From: Oegoconia quadripuncta | Taxonomy: Eukaryota; Arthropoda; Insecta; Lepidoptera; Autostichidae | DNA: 64,000 nt | Direction of reading: 5' to 3' | Assembly (NCBI GenBank): GCA_949316235.1 | Contig: OX438748.1 | Coordinates: 2,545,001-2,609,000, forward strand | Shown: positions 32,244 through 60,821 of the stretch, in pieces | Layout: every line of letters begins with the position of its first letter | Numbering within the stretch: position 1 is the stretch's first letter | Translations under genes and position numbers: made by a program | The notes under the pieces: model-generated | The model's input: the letters and a program-made list of their open reading frames with translations, nothing else | What the model was told of the DNA's origin: nothing | Databases searched by the model: none

Positions 32244-32514
32244 GACTATCCACTACACCAATCAGGTGAAACAAAACGTTCCTGAAACATGATGGTTTTT
32301 AAAATGATCGTTGTAGGCCCCCTGGCGTCGAATATACCTTACACTCGAAGATACTAAGTATGGGATTGAATTACTACATTTAATACCTACTTATTTACGT
32401 TTAAATTTAAGCCTACCCAAACCTACGCTGCTAAACTTGGGGTCAGTTAAAACGTTACGTTACCTAAGTATGTACAGTAGTGTTCAAAAGTACCTACCCA
32501 GTTCCAACTCCAAG

Positions 32515-32605
32515 AATTAAGAGTTTATTTATTCTACAAAAGAGTAAGAAATAATGTACAAAGATGAGCTTACCTCTAAGAGAGATCTCGTCCAGCCACC
32601 TCAGT
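32515..32605 (-). repeat. LINE-G 3' end
   Basis: TTTATTTATTCTACAAAAGA, GTACAAAGATGAGCTTACCT and AGAGATCTCGTCCAGCCACC blocks. Confidence 0.5.
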
Positions 32606-32779
32606 GGTGGTAACTAATATTATTTAGAATCATCTAGAATTGAGTAAATCAAATAAAACTACAAATAAATATGAACAATAGATAAGTACGATTACTTACA
32701 GACTATATAAACTTATTTAAATATACATAGGTACGGTAAACATACATCACATTGTAAACTAAATACATGAACTACAGAT

Positions 32780-32865
32780 ATACATAATTATTCATGTCAA
32801 GTGGGAAAGATCTCCTTTATTACACTTCTTTTGAAAACAGAGACGCTAAGCGACTCTCACGGATG
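32780..32865 (-). repeat. LINE-E-like coding end fragment
   Basis: The minus-strand translation has RESLSVSVFK, matching RESPSVQVFKK of 8118-8465 in position and sense. Confidence 0.45.
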
Positions 32866-33454
32866 TTCGAAATTTCAAACGGAAAGTCTTTTATATAGTC
32901 AAATGTACACATAATCGATACTTAGTCTCTGCTCTGACACGTAAAAATAATATAACAAACCTGTTTCTTCCCGTGGATTTCGTAAAAGGTGACTACACCA
33001 AAAACATTAATAGACTTTCACGTTAAGCCAATGTCAAGTGAACTTCTTAGCGAGTCGATGTCAAAAACATCAAATTCTTGAGGTCCAGAATGTGGCCACG
33101 CTTACAGCATTGTCTGTGGTCTCGCACTATGGCGAATCGAGGGAACTGAAAGTGGAAGATTATTTACCAACAACAACAAGAAATATTGAGTTACGCATAG
33201 CGACATAAGGAAGACCGCCAATCCAGCAATAACCCCAATACATTCAACGACGCACAAGGCGCTGACGCTGCGAAACGGCAAGTGTCGACGGCACTCAGCA
33301 GAGCTGCCAAATTTCCATTATTGATTCATTTATTCATACTTCGAATTGGCAACTAGGTTAATTAGGCATTATAAGTATTTTTGTAATTTCTTTTAATTAA
33401 ATTTATCTAAGTAATTTTGTTTTTTTTTTTTCGGACCTCCGACCGCAGTGTACG
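32866..33454. other. Spacer, no feature recognised
   Basis: No supported ORF or repeat. Confidence 0.45.
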
Positions 33455-33740
33455 TAATTATTGTCAAAGTCCCGCAACTAGCTATGGAAAGGATGATGTG
33501 AGGAATCACGAATTAAGAAGTCTGTAGACGAACGAAAGTCTGTGATAGGTACAGCGGTTAGTTGAAGTAGCAGTGGACACATAGCTCGAAGAACTGATGG
33601 CCGATGGGGCATTCAAGTTCTCGAGTAGAGACCACGCACCGGCAAGCGCAACAAGGTCGCTCTGGAAGTCTATGGGGGAGGCCTATGTTCAGCAGTGGAC
33701 CTTATGTGGTTGATATGATGACGATGAAGAAAGAAGTAAA
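33455..33740 (+). mobile_element. LINE-C-like fragment, degraded
   Basis: Frame-broken matches in order: QLAMERMM, RRTKVCDRYS, then a GRSGSLWG block and an AYVQQWTLCG-type end. Same end as 13536-13752. Confidence 0.55.
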
Positions 33741-33754
33741 GTACGTGTATATAT

Positions 33755-33895
33755 ATTTTTATGCACAACGGGTTGGTGGAAGCGTACTGACCCGGAAACC
33801 TCAACACATTTGGGGGACTGGCTCTTATCCCTGACAACCGAAACACAACAATGCTATTAACATTGCTGCTTGGCAGCAGATTTAGATAGATTAGC
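33755..33895 (-). repeat. SINE-C copy, internally deleted and truncated
   Basis: The end (TATGCACAACGGGTTGG) jumps directly to TGGAAGCGTACTGACCCGGA, losing most of the ATCAGGTGTGATTGAGGTCA tail. The head is missing. Confidence 0.65.
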
Positions 33896-34680
33896 GACGG
33901 AATTTATAATTTAAAAGTCGCATGAATACCATGGTGCGTGTTTTGCTACAAGAAATGAACCTGGTGGCGCTGATATCACCGGGAATGGCGCGGTGACGAC
34001 GTTTACTGTAATATATTAGGTCTGCACGTCAAAATGAAGGGGGACTTTGCTACCAGCCTTCAAAGGAGTCGGAGCTCCACTTAACTCATCAACGACCGTG
34101 AGTGACTCTGATTACCTACTATCACCGACGCTTGGAAGAATCCGGTGAGTCGTTACTAATAAGAAGTTGGTCAGGGAATTTGAGCAAGGAGGAATTATAG
34201 ACGAGCCAGGTTGAATTCCACAAACTGCACGTGAGGGCCAAGTTGTATAGCATGAGGGGACATGCATATGTTTACTCTTCACCAGTAAACATCTCGGGTT
34301 CCATGATCACAATTTAATATTAAGATTTATGTGAGGGCAAGTGGTTTGTAATTACCACCCTACTTAAATATTTAAGGTTACGGGCCTAGTGTCTTTCTGA
34401 TATCCTATTTGCCTGTATTGACTTGATATTATATTGAAATTTCCCGAGCTACCCTATACCAAGAGAGGCTGGCACCGTCCCTGTCGCTAGCAACGCCCGC
34501 GTTTCCCCGACATATATAACACATCATTTAATTACGTATTGAGTTGCGTTAAATACAAAGGAGTCGGATAAAATCCCAACCGTTTAATGTGGGAGCACTT
34601 ATGATCCCGATTGTACCTAAATACTTATTTGTTGGTAGTATCTAAATAATTTAAAGCAATTAGTCTTTAATGTGGGATTC
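33896..34680. other. Spacer, no feature recognised
   Basis: No supported ORF or repeat. Confidence 0.45.
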
Positions 34681-35095
34681 CGTTCATAACCATATTATCT
34701 CTATACAAAGGAGCTTTGAAGTTTCGGCGACGTTTTCAGCCCTTCCCCACGTGGAATTATTCGATGTCATTAAAGCTTCCTTCATAGGGAAGGTCTTTAA
34801 CCTATGTGTATTTGTTGCCAGGTAAAATACAGTACGAGAATTTGTCGTTGAAATACGATAGGTACTACTAGTTGTTACCCGCGACTTCGTCCGTGAAGAA
34901 TTTGTTCTACTACGAAATACGTCACTCTGTGACTCAAGAGCAATTCCACTAATTATACCTATCCTACAGGAACCAGTCACTTATGTTAATCCAGGCCCTA
35001 ATATGTCTACCAACTAAATTTCAACCAAATCTGTCCAGGCATGAAGAGATAACAATGCTATCATACACACAAACTTTCGCATTTATAAAATATGT
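34681..35095 (-). repeat. Repeat related to F, degraded
   Basis: Contains TTACCCGCGACTTCGTCCGT, AATTTCAACCAAATCTGTCC and ACTTTCGCATTTATAAAATA, end blocks of a widespread lepidopteran repeat similar in layout to F. A 98-codon minus-strand ORF here is not a gene. Confidence 0.45.
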
Positions 35096-35191
35096 AGATA
35101 GATAGATAAATCGTTTATTTGTATCTCCAGTCACACACATACCATAAGTTCCAAAGCAATTGGATAAACATATTTTATAACAATCCATAAA

Positions 35192-35434
35192 TGACGACCG
35201 ATTGGTGTAGTGGATAGTGACCCTGTCAGCGAAACCAACGGTTGGGGGTTCGAATCCCACGAGGGGTAAATGTTTGTGTGATGAATACAAACATTTATTC
35301 CCGAGTCATGGATATTTATATAAATATTTATGTATGTTTATCCGTTATCAGTGTCCATAGCACAAGCTTCGCTTAGTTTGGTGACTAGATGATTGGTGTA
35401 AGTGTCCGAAATATTTATTTATTTATTATTTATT
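35192..35434 (+). repeat. SINE-A copy, full length
   Basis: Complete from CGATTGGTGTAGTGGATAGT through the B box GGGTTCGAATCCC to the (TTTA)n tail. Confidence 0.85.
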
Positions 35435-35766
35435 ATAAAAGTAACATCAGTATACACTAGAGTATGTGTGTGCTACAGCCGTACAAATGGGTCATAGCTC
35501 AGTGTATAAATATTGATTGGTGATATCATCACACTATCATCACCATCATTCGGAAAAATCTCGCTTAGTGCCTATCAATCAAATACGCCAATCACCATCA
35601 TCAGCACCATCACCGTCATCATCATCATTAAGAATAAACCTTCTACTACCAATGCGGCAGTCTATGACTCCAAAGCAATCCCACTAATAATACCTATCCT
35701 ATAGGAACCAGTCACTTTTCCGGTATAAAATGTATATATTAATCCAGGTCTGATGATCCAAATTTG
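35435..35766. other. Spacer with a CATCAT-rich patch
   Basis: An irregular CAT/CAC repeat lies at 35530-35630. No gene seen. Confidence 0.5.
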
Positions 35767-36090
35767 AACCGCCTCCGTGGCTCAATGTAAACAACGTTGG
35801 GTTTACGATTCGGAGGTCGCGGGTTCGATCCCCAGCGGGGTACATGTTTAAGTACTCGGTTTGGTTGGTGGTAGGGCATTTTAAAATGTCCACCTGGCTA
35901 CCTACCACCATCTTATCTAAATCTGCCACCAAGCAGCAATGTTAATAGCATTGTTGTGGTCCGGTTGTCAGAGATAAGATAGCCAGTCCTCCAAATGTGT
36001 TGGGGTTTCCGGGTTAGTACGCTTCCACCGTCGACGTCATCTTCACTTAACATCAGGTGTGATTGAGGTCAAGTACAAAAAAACAAAAAA
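35767..36090 (+). repeat. SINE-C copy, full length
   Basis: A close match to the family: head CCGCCTCCGTGGCTCAATGT, B box GGGTTCGATCCCC, complete body and tail up to GATTGAGGTCAAGTAC and an A-rich end. Confidence 0.85.
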
Positions 36091-36634
36091 AAATCCAAAA
36101 CCTAATGCATTATTTGCATATGAAAAATGAGACAGGTAAAGGTGATAGTCGGAATCTTTCAATCTCTTTTCGAGGCCACATAACTACACTCTCAAAGCAA
36201 AGGAATCATGTGTTCTTCTGTTGGATTTCTATTTCTAGCCAAGATATTTAGTAAATCGAACCTCTTTGTTCTTTTTACTTAGATTTGCTGCTCGGCTCAT
36301 GAATATAGTATAAATAGTATAATATGCATTGTTTAGCTCTGGTTACTGTTGATGTCGAACTGTCTGTAATTCTAACAATATATAACTAACTCCTGACTGA
36401 AATAGTTAAGATAAACATATCAAACATCTGTTATTCGGCTCCTTATTGCTAAGAGGCTCTGTAAGAATCTAGAATAGTTTTTCTTGTTCAACTCAGTTCT
36501 TCTAAGGAATGGCTTTCCTTTTTAGGATTCTGCCAGCATCAAGTTAGTCATGGGAGTGACATCAAGTTTTTCTTGTTGTGCCAATTTGCTAGTTTTTTTG
36601 TGACATTTACTAGATATATACAAACAAACGTTAT
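36091..36634. other. AT-rich spacer, no feature seen
   Basis: No supported ORF or repeat. Confidence 0.45.
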
Positions 36635-36739
36635 TAGTCAAAGTCAAAAAATAAATAACATTACCAATTATGTCAACAACTTGATGTGCGATTTGAGGGA
36701 ATTAATCAAATTTTAACTAAATTCCACCCACGGGATTTC

Positions 36740-36983
36740 TATGTGGAATTATAAATAATAAATAAATAAATGTCTTTGCACAAACACACAGCGCCATCTA
36801 GGTCCACAGTAAGCTTCTAGGCTTGTGTTATGGATACCAGATGGTTGATAAACTACACAAATACATATTTTTTTTTGTAAATAAATACATATATATATAA
36901 ATGAAAAACATCCATAACTCGGGAACACATGTCAGTATTCATCATACAAACATATGCCCCTAGCGGGATTCGAACCCGCGACC
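36740..36983 (-). repeat. SINE-B copy, joined head-to-head to a hybrid SINE
   Basis: Body, tail and B box are intact on the minus strand, but the copy ends inside its head at about 36983, where the C/A hybrid SINE begins in the opposite orientation. Confidence 0.8.
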
Positions 36984-37255
36984 GATTCGGAGGTCGCGGG
37001 TTCGATCCCCAGCGGGGTACATGATTAAGTACTCGGTTTGGTTGGTGGTAGGGCATTTTAAATGTCCGCCTGGCTAGCTACCACCATCTTATCTAAATCT
37101 GCCGCCAAGCAGCAATGTTAATAGCATTGTTGTATTCCGGTTGTATACGAACATTTATTCCCGAGTTATGGATGTTTATATAAAAATGTATGTATGTTTA
37201 TCCGTTATCTTGTATCCACAGTAGCTTTGCTTAGTTGTACTTAGTTGTAGTACGC
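36984..37255 (+). repeat. Hybrid SINE: C head and body, then A body
   Basis: Starts in the SINE-C head (GATTCGGAGGTCGCGGGTTC), continues through the C body to GTATTCCGGTTGTA, then switches to the A body at ACGAACATTTATTCCCGAGT. The same junction is found, inverted, at 38592-38580. After GTAGTACG (about 37255) the sequence returns to SINE-C. Confidence 0.75.
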
Positions 37256-37365
37256 AATGTTAATAGCGTTGTTGTGTTCCGGTTGTCAGAGATAAGATAG
37301 CCAGTCCCCCAAATCGCTGGTGGATGTACGCTTCCACCTTCGACCTCATCTTCACTTAAAAAAAA
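37256..37365 (+). repeat. SINE-C fragment downstream of the hybrid
   Basis: AATGTTAATAGCGTTGTTGT to GACCTCATCTTCACTTAA with a small internal deletion, then an A run. Confidence 0.7.
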
Positions 37366-37369
37366 AAGT

Positions 37370-37500
37370 CTTAACATGTCTACCAACCAAATTTCAACCA
37401 AATCGGTCCAGCCGTTTAGGCGTGAAGAGGTAATAAACATACATACATACACACAGACAAACTTTCGCATTAGATGGGAAGTAGGGATATTTTATAGTAG
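37370..37500 (+). repeat. Repeat F-like 3' part
   Basis: CTACCAACCAAATTTCAACC, CGGTCCAGCCGTTTAGGCGT and AACTTTCGCATTAGATGGGA. Confidence 0.45.
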
Positions 37501-37627
37501 ATAATTGGAGTATCTATATTAAACCTATGCTGTAATAGGGACCAATTAGCAAACCAATTGAACTGAAACCAATTGAAATCATTGATTGATAAATTCTTTC
37601 CACCTGACCAATCAGCCTGTTATGTAT

Positions 37628-38140
37628 AATCGACGTCCTGTTTAGTGTAGTGGTTAGAAACTCTAGCCACTATACCAAAAGGCTGCGGGTTCGAATCCCG
37701 CTAGGGGAATATGTTTGTGTGATGAATATGGACATTTGTACCAGACTTATAAATGTTTTCATTTATAATAAGTATTTATTTACAAAAAAAAATGTATTAT
37801 ATGAACCATCTATATTTTGTTCATCTATTATTTTGTTCATTGTTTAAATTATCTTTCTGATCTGTAAGATGACAGATTTTGACATTTATATTTTTCCAAT
37901 TTATTGATTTTTAATGCATGATCTGTCTTCACATATTATAATATTTTGCACGCTTCTTAAAGCAGAGTATGTCTTGGAAAATAATTTATTAAGACCTTAT
38001 TGTACCATATTCTTGCAAATAAATAATTTTTATTTATTTATTTTATTTATCTGGTACCCACAACACAAGCCTATAATTGCTCACTGTGGAACTAGATGGC
38101 GCTGTGTGTATGTCTAAGGATATTTATTTATTTATTATTA
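37628..38140 (+). repeat. SINE-B copy split by about 225 bp
   Basis: Left part 37628-37795 (GTTTAGTGTAGTGGTTAGAA, B box GGGTTCGAATCCC) and right part 38035-38140 (CACAACACAAGCCTATAATT, ACTAGATGGCGCTGTGTGTA, TTTA tail). The AT-rich block between them matches nothing else here. Confidence 0.7.
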
Positions 38141-38284
38141 TAATAATCTTGTACTTAGATGGTTAAATTGTGCTGTGTGATTTCGGTACTCAAATAGAAT
38201 AAAACCAACCCGTGTTTCAAACTAAGGGACTTTCCTCCAAAAAAATCCATCTATAGTTTTGCATGTTTCAACGGCGATGGGTGC

Positions 38285-38410
38285 ATTTCTGTATATTTCA
38301 TAAGGTGAACCGTGGATGTAGTTTCAATTTTGGAATACCGAAACACTATTTTTTGGGATATCTCTGACCACCCCATTTGGGATAATGGTCGTAACGTTAT
38401 GTATGTATGT
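38285..38410 (+). repeat. Repeat H copy
   Basis: AAGGTGAACCGTGGATGTAG, GGATATCTCTGACCACCCCA and GTCGTAACGTTATGTATGTA. Confidence 0.5.
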
Positions 38411-38439
38411 AGATGATTAAATTAAACATTAAATTCAAT

Positions 38440-38785
38440 AAATAAATATTTCGCACACTAATCATTTCGTACTACAACTAAGTACCTACAACTAAGCAAA
38501 GCTACTGTGGATACAAGATAACGGATAAATATACATAAATTTTTATATAAACATCCATAACTCGGGAATAAATGTTCGTATACAACCGGAATACAACAAT
38601 GCTATTAACATTGCTGCTTGGCGGCAGATTTAGATAAGATGGTGGTAGCTAGGCAGGCGGACATTTAAAATGCCCTACCACCAACCAAACCGAGTACTTA
38701 ATCATGTACCCCGCTGGGGATCGAACCCGCGACCTCCGAAACGTAAACCCAATGTTGTTTACATTGAGCCACGGAGGCGGTTATT
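38440..38785 (-). repeat. Hybrid SINE: C head, A tail, full length
   Basis: On the minus strand it opens with the complete SINE-C head at 38785 (CCGCCTCCGTGGCTCAATGT), passes the same C-to-A junction as 36984-37255 near 38590, and ends with the SINE-A end (ATGATTAGTGTGCGAAATAT and TTTA). It is the cleanest copy of the hybrid. Confidence 0.8.
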
Positions 38786-39218
38786 TGGTATTTGAATAAC
38801 AGGAAATAAGTTAGGTTCATAGTAATACGCCTGTGTTTGATCAAAAACTTTTTAGCAAGCCAAGTAAACCCAAACAATAACTTCCAACATAAATTTCCAT
38901 ATTTTGTTTTATCGGCAGGATTTTTGCATCTATCAATATCGAAAGGGCAATGAAGTGGGCAGACCAAGTTCTCAAAAAAATGTCCGTTCGTTCGTACGCC
39001 GTGCACTATTCACTCGAACGATTTGGAGCCACTTTCTTGATATTGCATTTCGAGGAAAAGTTACAATTTCTAGGGCAGGCAACCTTTCTGCATGTATGGA
39101 GTAAGTGTGCTAGTATCCATGCCCCAAACGGGAGGTCCGGATGCCGTTTTCGTCCTTCAGTTTAGCTTTAATTTTATTGCTTTGTATTTAAGAAAAAAAC
39201 TTTATGTGTACCATTACC
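38786..39218. other. Spacer, no feature recognised
   Basis: Overlapping ORFs on both strands (38698-39006 minus, 38950-39165 plus) have no recognisable motif and no splice-bounded structure I can support. Confidence 0.4.
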
Positions 39219-39320
39219 ACCTAAGTAGCTTTGATGGGGATTATTTTCCAGAATTGACGATTATAAAAAGAGTGGACGTTTTTGTCAATAATTTTAAATT
39301 CTCGAAAATAACCGTAATTA
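39219..39320. mobile_element. Relative of the MITE at 31192
   Basis: CCTAAGTAGCTTTGATGGGG and ACGATTATAAAAAGAGTGG match the left end and interior; the right inverted end is lost. Confidence 0.55.
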
Positions 39321-39777
39321 TCTGAGTAAAATAGTAATGTATGTCAACTTGTACAAGTTGAGAAGTGCGCCAAATGCGTCAAACCCCTCTAACAAGCAGA
39401 CGCCCTGTAAAAAGTAATATTCGGCGTACAACACTTCGGCTGCTATACAGGATTTAACGCAAGGAATAATCGACTTATGTAACTTTTGCCAGAAATGAAA
39501 TTTAATAAAAGAACTTCGTCCCTTTGCAAAGTACGACACAAAAGCTACTTAAAATTTAGGTAAATTCATCTCATAAGCTGTGTAAGTAATGTAAGTTTAA
39601 TATTTCGCCGACGACAGCCGTTTTAATATCTTTAAGCCCCGACGAAAAATCACAGAGGTGTTATGTGCTTTGACCGCGTTGTTCGTGTGCATGTGTGTGT
39701 GTCCAGTCTTTGTCCGCTCCTGACACATCTCAGTAACGCGTGGTACAATTTGAGTGTAGATATTTTTATATTAAAGA

Positions 39778-40530
39778 CTAGCATTCCGCCCGCGGCTTCG
39801 CCTGCGTGGATAACTTTATCGCGGAAATTTGTTTTTGCCGCGAGAACTACTCATTTTATGGCGATAAAATATATCCTATCTAGGGTATAATATATAATCT
39901 AGGGTATATTCTACCTTTATACCAAATTTCATCCAAATCCGATCATCCGTTTCGCCGTGATTGAGCAACAAACAAACAAATAGACAAACAGACAAACAGA
40001 CAAACAGACAAACAGACAAACAGACAAACAGACAAACAGACAAACAGACAAACAGACAAACAGACAAACAGACAAACAGACAAACAGACAAACAGACAAA
40101 CAGACAAACAGACAAACAGACAAACAGACAAACAGGCAAACAGGCAAACAGACAAACAGACAAACAGACAAACAGACAAACAGACAAACAGACAAACAGA
40201 CAAACAGACAAACAGACAAACAGACAAACAGACAAACAGACAAACAGACAAACAGACAAACAGACAAACAGACAAACAGACAAACAGACAAACAGACAAA
40301 CAGACAAACAGACAAACAGACAAACAGACAAACAGACAAACAGACAAACAGACAAACAGGCAAACAGGCAAACAGACAAACAGACAAACAGGCAAACAGG
40401 CAAACAGGCAAACAGACAAACAGACAAACAGGCAAACAGGCAAACAGGCAAACAGACAAACAGACAAACAGGCAAACAGGCAAACAGGCAAACAGACAAA
40501 CTTTCGCAGTTATAATATTAGTTAGACTAA
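39778..40530 (+). repeat. Repeat F copy with internal satellite expansion
   Basis: The left part (CTAGCATTCCGCCCGCGGCT to TTTCGCCGTGATTGAGCAAC) and the right part (ACTTTCGCAGTTATAATATT AGTTAG) are the two ends of one repeat F copy. In other copies a few CAAACAAA units join them; here a long 8-bp array does. Confidence 0.7.
39972..40501. repeat. 8-bp satellite (CAGRCAAA), about 65 units
   Basis: Uninterrupted CAGACAAA units with CAGGCAAA variants at two adjacent units near 40134-40146 and in a periodic block from about 40358. The long ORFs on both strands (up to 207 codons of a CLFVCLSV-type repeat) arise because the unit has no stop in several frames and are not genes. Confidence 0.95.
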
Positions 40531-40984
40531 ACGAGGGGACAGTTTATTGGCCATATTTGATGCAAATCGGTTAACCCGCTTCGAAGCCTTCAAACTTCGA
40601 GTATTTATTTCAATGTAAGATAAAAAAAGCCCCCAATGGTCACCCACCCAAGAAAAAAATACAAAAAAAATAATACATTCTGTTAAAAATTTGTGCGTAG
40701 GTAATAAATAAGGTAAGTAATAACTTTTGTAGGTACAGAGGTATATTGCAATCGTAGGAAAAGGTCACGGCGTAAGTTCCTTGTAACAATTTATTATTTT
40801 ATTTCTACGACCCGAGAAAAACGAAGATGTTATGTGTTTGACGGCGGTATGTGTCTTTGTAAGGATTTGTATCTAAATAATGCGTTGTCCGATTTTAGGA
40901 TTTCGTATCACCAAGGAAAACTAATAGTTTCGCCATGTCCGTCTATCTGTCTGTCCGCGGCATAGGTCGGAGGCTCTTAGTACT
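40531..40984. other. Spacer, no feature recognised
   Basis: A weak resemblance to the 5' region of repeat F (GATGTTATGTGTTTGACGGC near 40828) was the only signal. Confidence 0.4.
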
Positions 40985-41062
40985 ATTTTTTTATGCACGA
41001 CGGGTTGATACTTGACCTCAATCACACCTGATGTTAAGTGAAGATGAGGTCAAAGCTTCCAC
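40985..41062 (-). repeat. SINE-C tail fragment
   Basis: TTGACCTCAATCACACCTGA and TTAAGTGAAGATGAGGTC on the plus strand; nothing beyond the tail is kept. Confidence 0.7.
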
Positions 41063-41119
41063 CATCCACCGTCGGGGACGTTTTAAAGAAAGGCCAGGTC
41101 AAGAGTAGGTAAACCGACG

Positions 41120-41262
41120 AGCATGTGAAACCCATGGACACCCGCAATACCAAAAGGGTCACAGATGCGTTGCCGGCCTTTGTGGAAGGTGTAGGCTCGT
41201 TTCTTGAAGGTTCCAATGTCGTACTCGTTCGGGAATACCGCTGCAGGAAGTCCGTTTCTTTT
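41120..41262 (-). mobile_element. LINE-B 3' coding fragment
   Basis: The plus strand ACGGACTTCC-type region is read on the minus strand as the [11 protein letters not shown] to FLKGRQR end. About 140 bases remain. Confidence 0.65.
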
Positions 41263-41564
41263 TGGCGGTTTCTAGCCGAGCCGAGGCGTCAGCGCGTTTA
41301 CCTAATTTGGGTTACATGCGCGTTGCCGGCCCGGCCAAAGTGCAGCAGTTAACCGTACAACGATAAACTTCTTCGCCCCTAATCAAAGGGCACAAAGGCC
41401 ATCATCTTAATCAGCCCACACTAGGTCAGTCACCTGTCTCAAGACGTGTTATTAGCTCATTCACTATTTATCCACCCAGTCGATTCACCATGTAAGAAAT
41501 GTATAAACAAATAATACCCCAATTATGTACATAAGTAATTTAATTATAATGGATCTATCATAGA

Positions 41565-60444
<18,880 letters not shown>

Positions 60445-60553
60445 GGCAGCTTCTCCGGTGGTGCAGATCTATGTCTAAAACATCAAGAGAAAAGATTTTA
60501 TTGATTTGCTGACGCAATAAATTATACTGCGGTGTGGGGACTTGGAGAGCGAT
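60445..60553 (-). promoter_or_regulatory. Presumed P450 leader and core promoter region
   Basis: Only about 110 bases separate the P450 ATG from the repeat-bearing start of the R1-like element. On the minus strand they contain a TATAATTTA sequence at about 60521-60529, roughly 80 bases before the ATG, and a TTGATGTTTTAG that could also be a splice acceptor of a leader intron. The promoter assignment is a guess. Confidence 0.3.
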
Positions 60554-60670
60554 GTAAAACTTAACTGCGACAAACACTATTGCGAAAGACTGAACTGCGA
60601 AAGATGGAACTGCGACAATGCCGAACTGCGACAGATCTGAACTGCGAAAGACTTAACTGCGACAGTTAAT
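60554..60670. repeat. Degenerate tandem repeat (AACTGCGAMAGAY), period 16-20 bp
   Basis: ACTGCGACA and ACTGCGAAAGAC-like units occur seven times with irregular spacing. It lies either in the 5' UTR of the R1-like element or in host sequence next to it. Confidence 0.7.
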
Positions 60671-60671
60671 G

Positions 60672-60687
60672 AGGTTAGGTTAGGTTG
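60672..60687. repeat. Short TTAGG-type telomere-like repeat
   Basis: GGTTAGGTTAGGTT. It is too short to be a telomere, but it lies at the 5' side of an element whose clade includes telomere-targeting members. Confidence 0.6.
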
Positions 60688-60821
60688 GAAACATGAGGGG
60701 TGCGTTAGTAGAGAACCTCCCCGCGGTGCACCCTGGTAACTATCTGGACCCGGTAACGCAGGTGTCCAGATAGGCCAATCTCTACCCCGTAGCGATAGCG
60801 GTCTTTGCGAACGAATGCGAC

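Larger units (their letters stand above)
31395..32272 (-). repeat. SINE-A copy with two nested insertions
   Basis: The SINE-A tail and distal body (31395-31475), the middle (31720-31850, including the B box on the minus strand) and the last part of the head (32244-32272, ACTATCCACTACACCAATC) are in the right order and orientation. A SINE-C (31482-31720) and a LINE 3' end (31849-32243) separate them. Confidence 0.75.

Noticed and set aside
34684..34980. 98-codon serine/threonine-rich ORF
   Set aside because: Overlaps an old interspersed repeat; composition reflects the repeat.
38698..39165. ORFs on both strands with CPLHCPFDIDRC- and VRSYAVHYSLERF-type sequence
   Set aside because: No recognisable domain, and the minus-strand one begins in a SINE. 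Left as unassigned spacer.
39972..40501. CRISPR-like array
   Set aside because: The units are contiguous 8-mers without spacers, in a eukaryotic repeat.
39876..40515. ORFs of 182-207 codons on both strands (cysteine/leucine/valine-rich or KQTNRQTD-rich)
   Set aside because: They are translations of the 8-bp satellite, whose unit has no stop in several frames.
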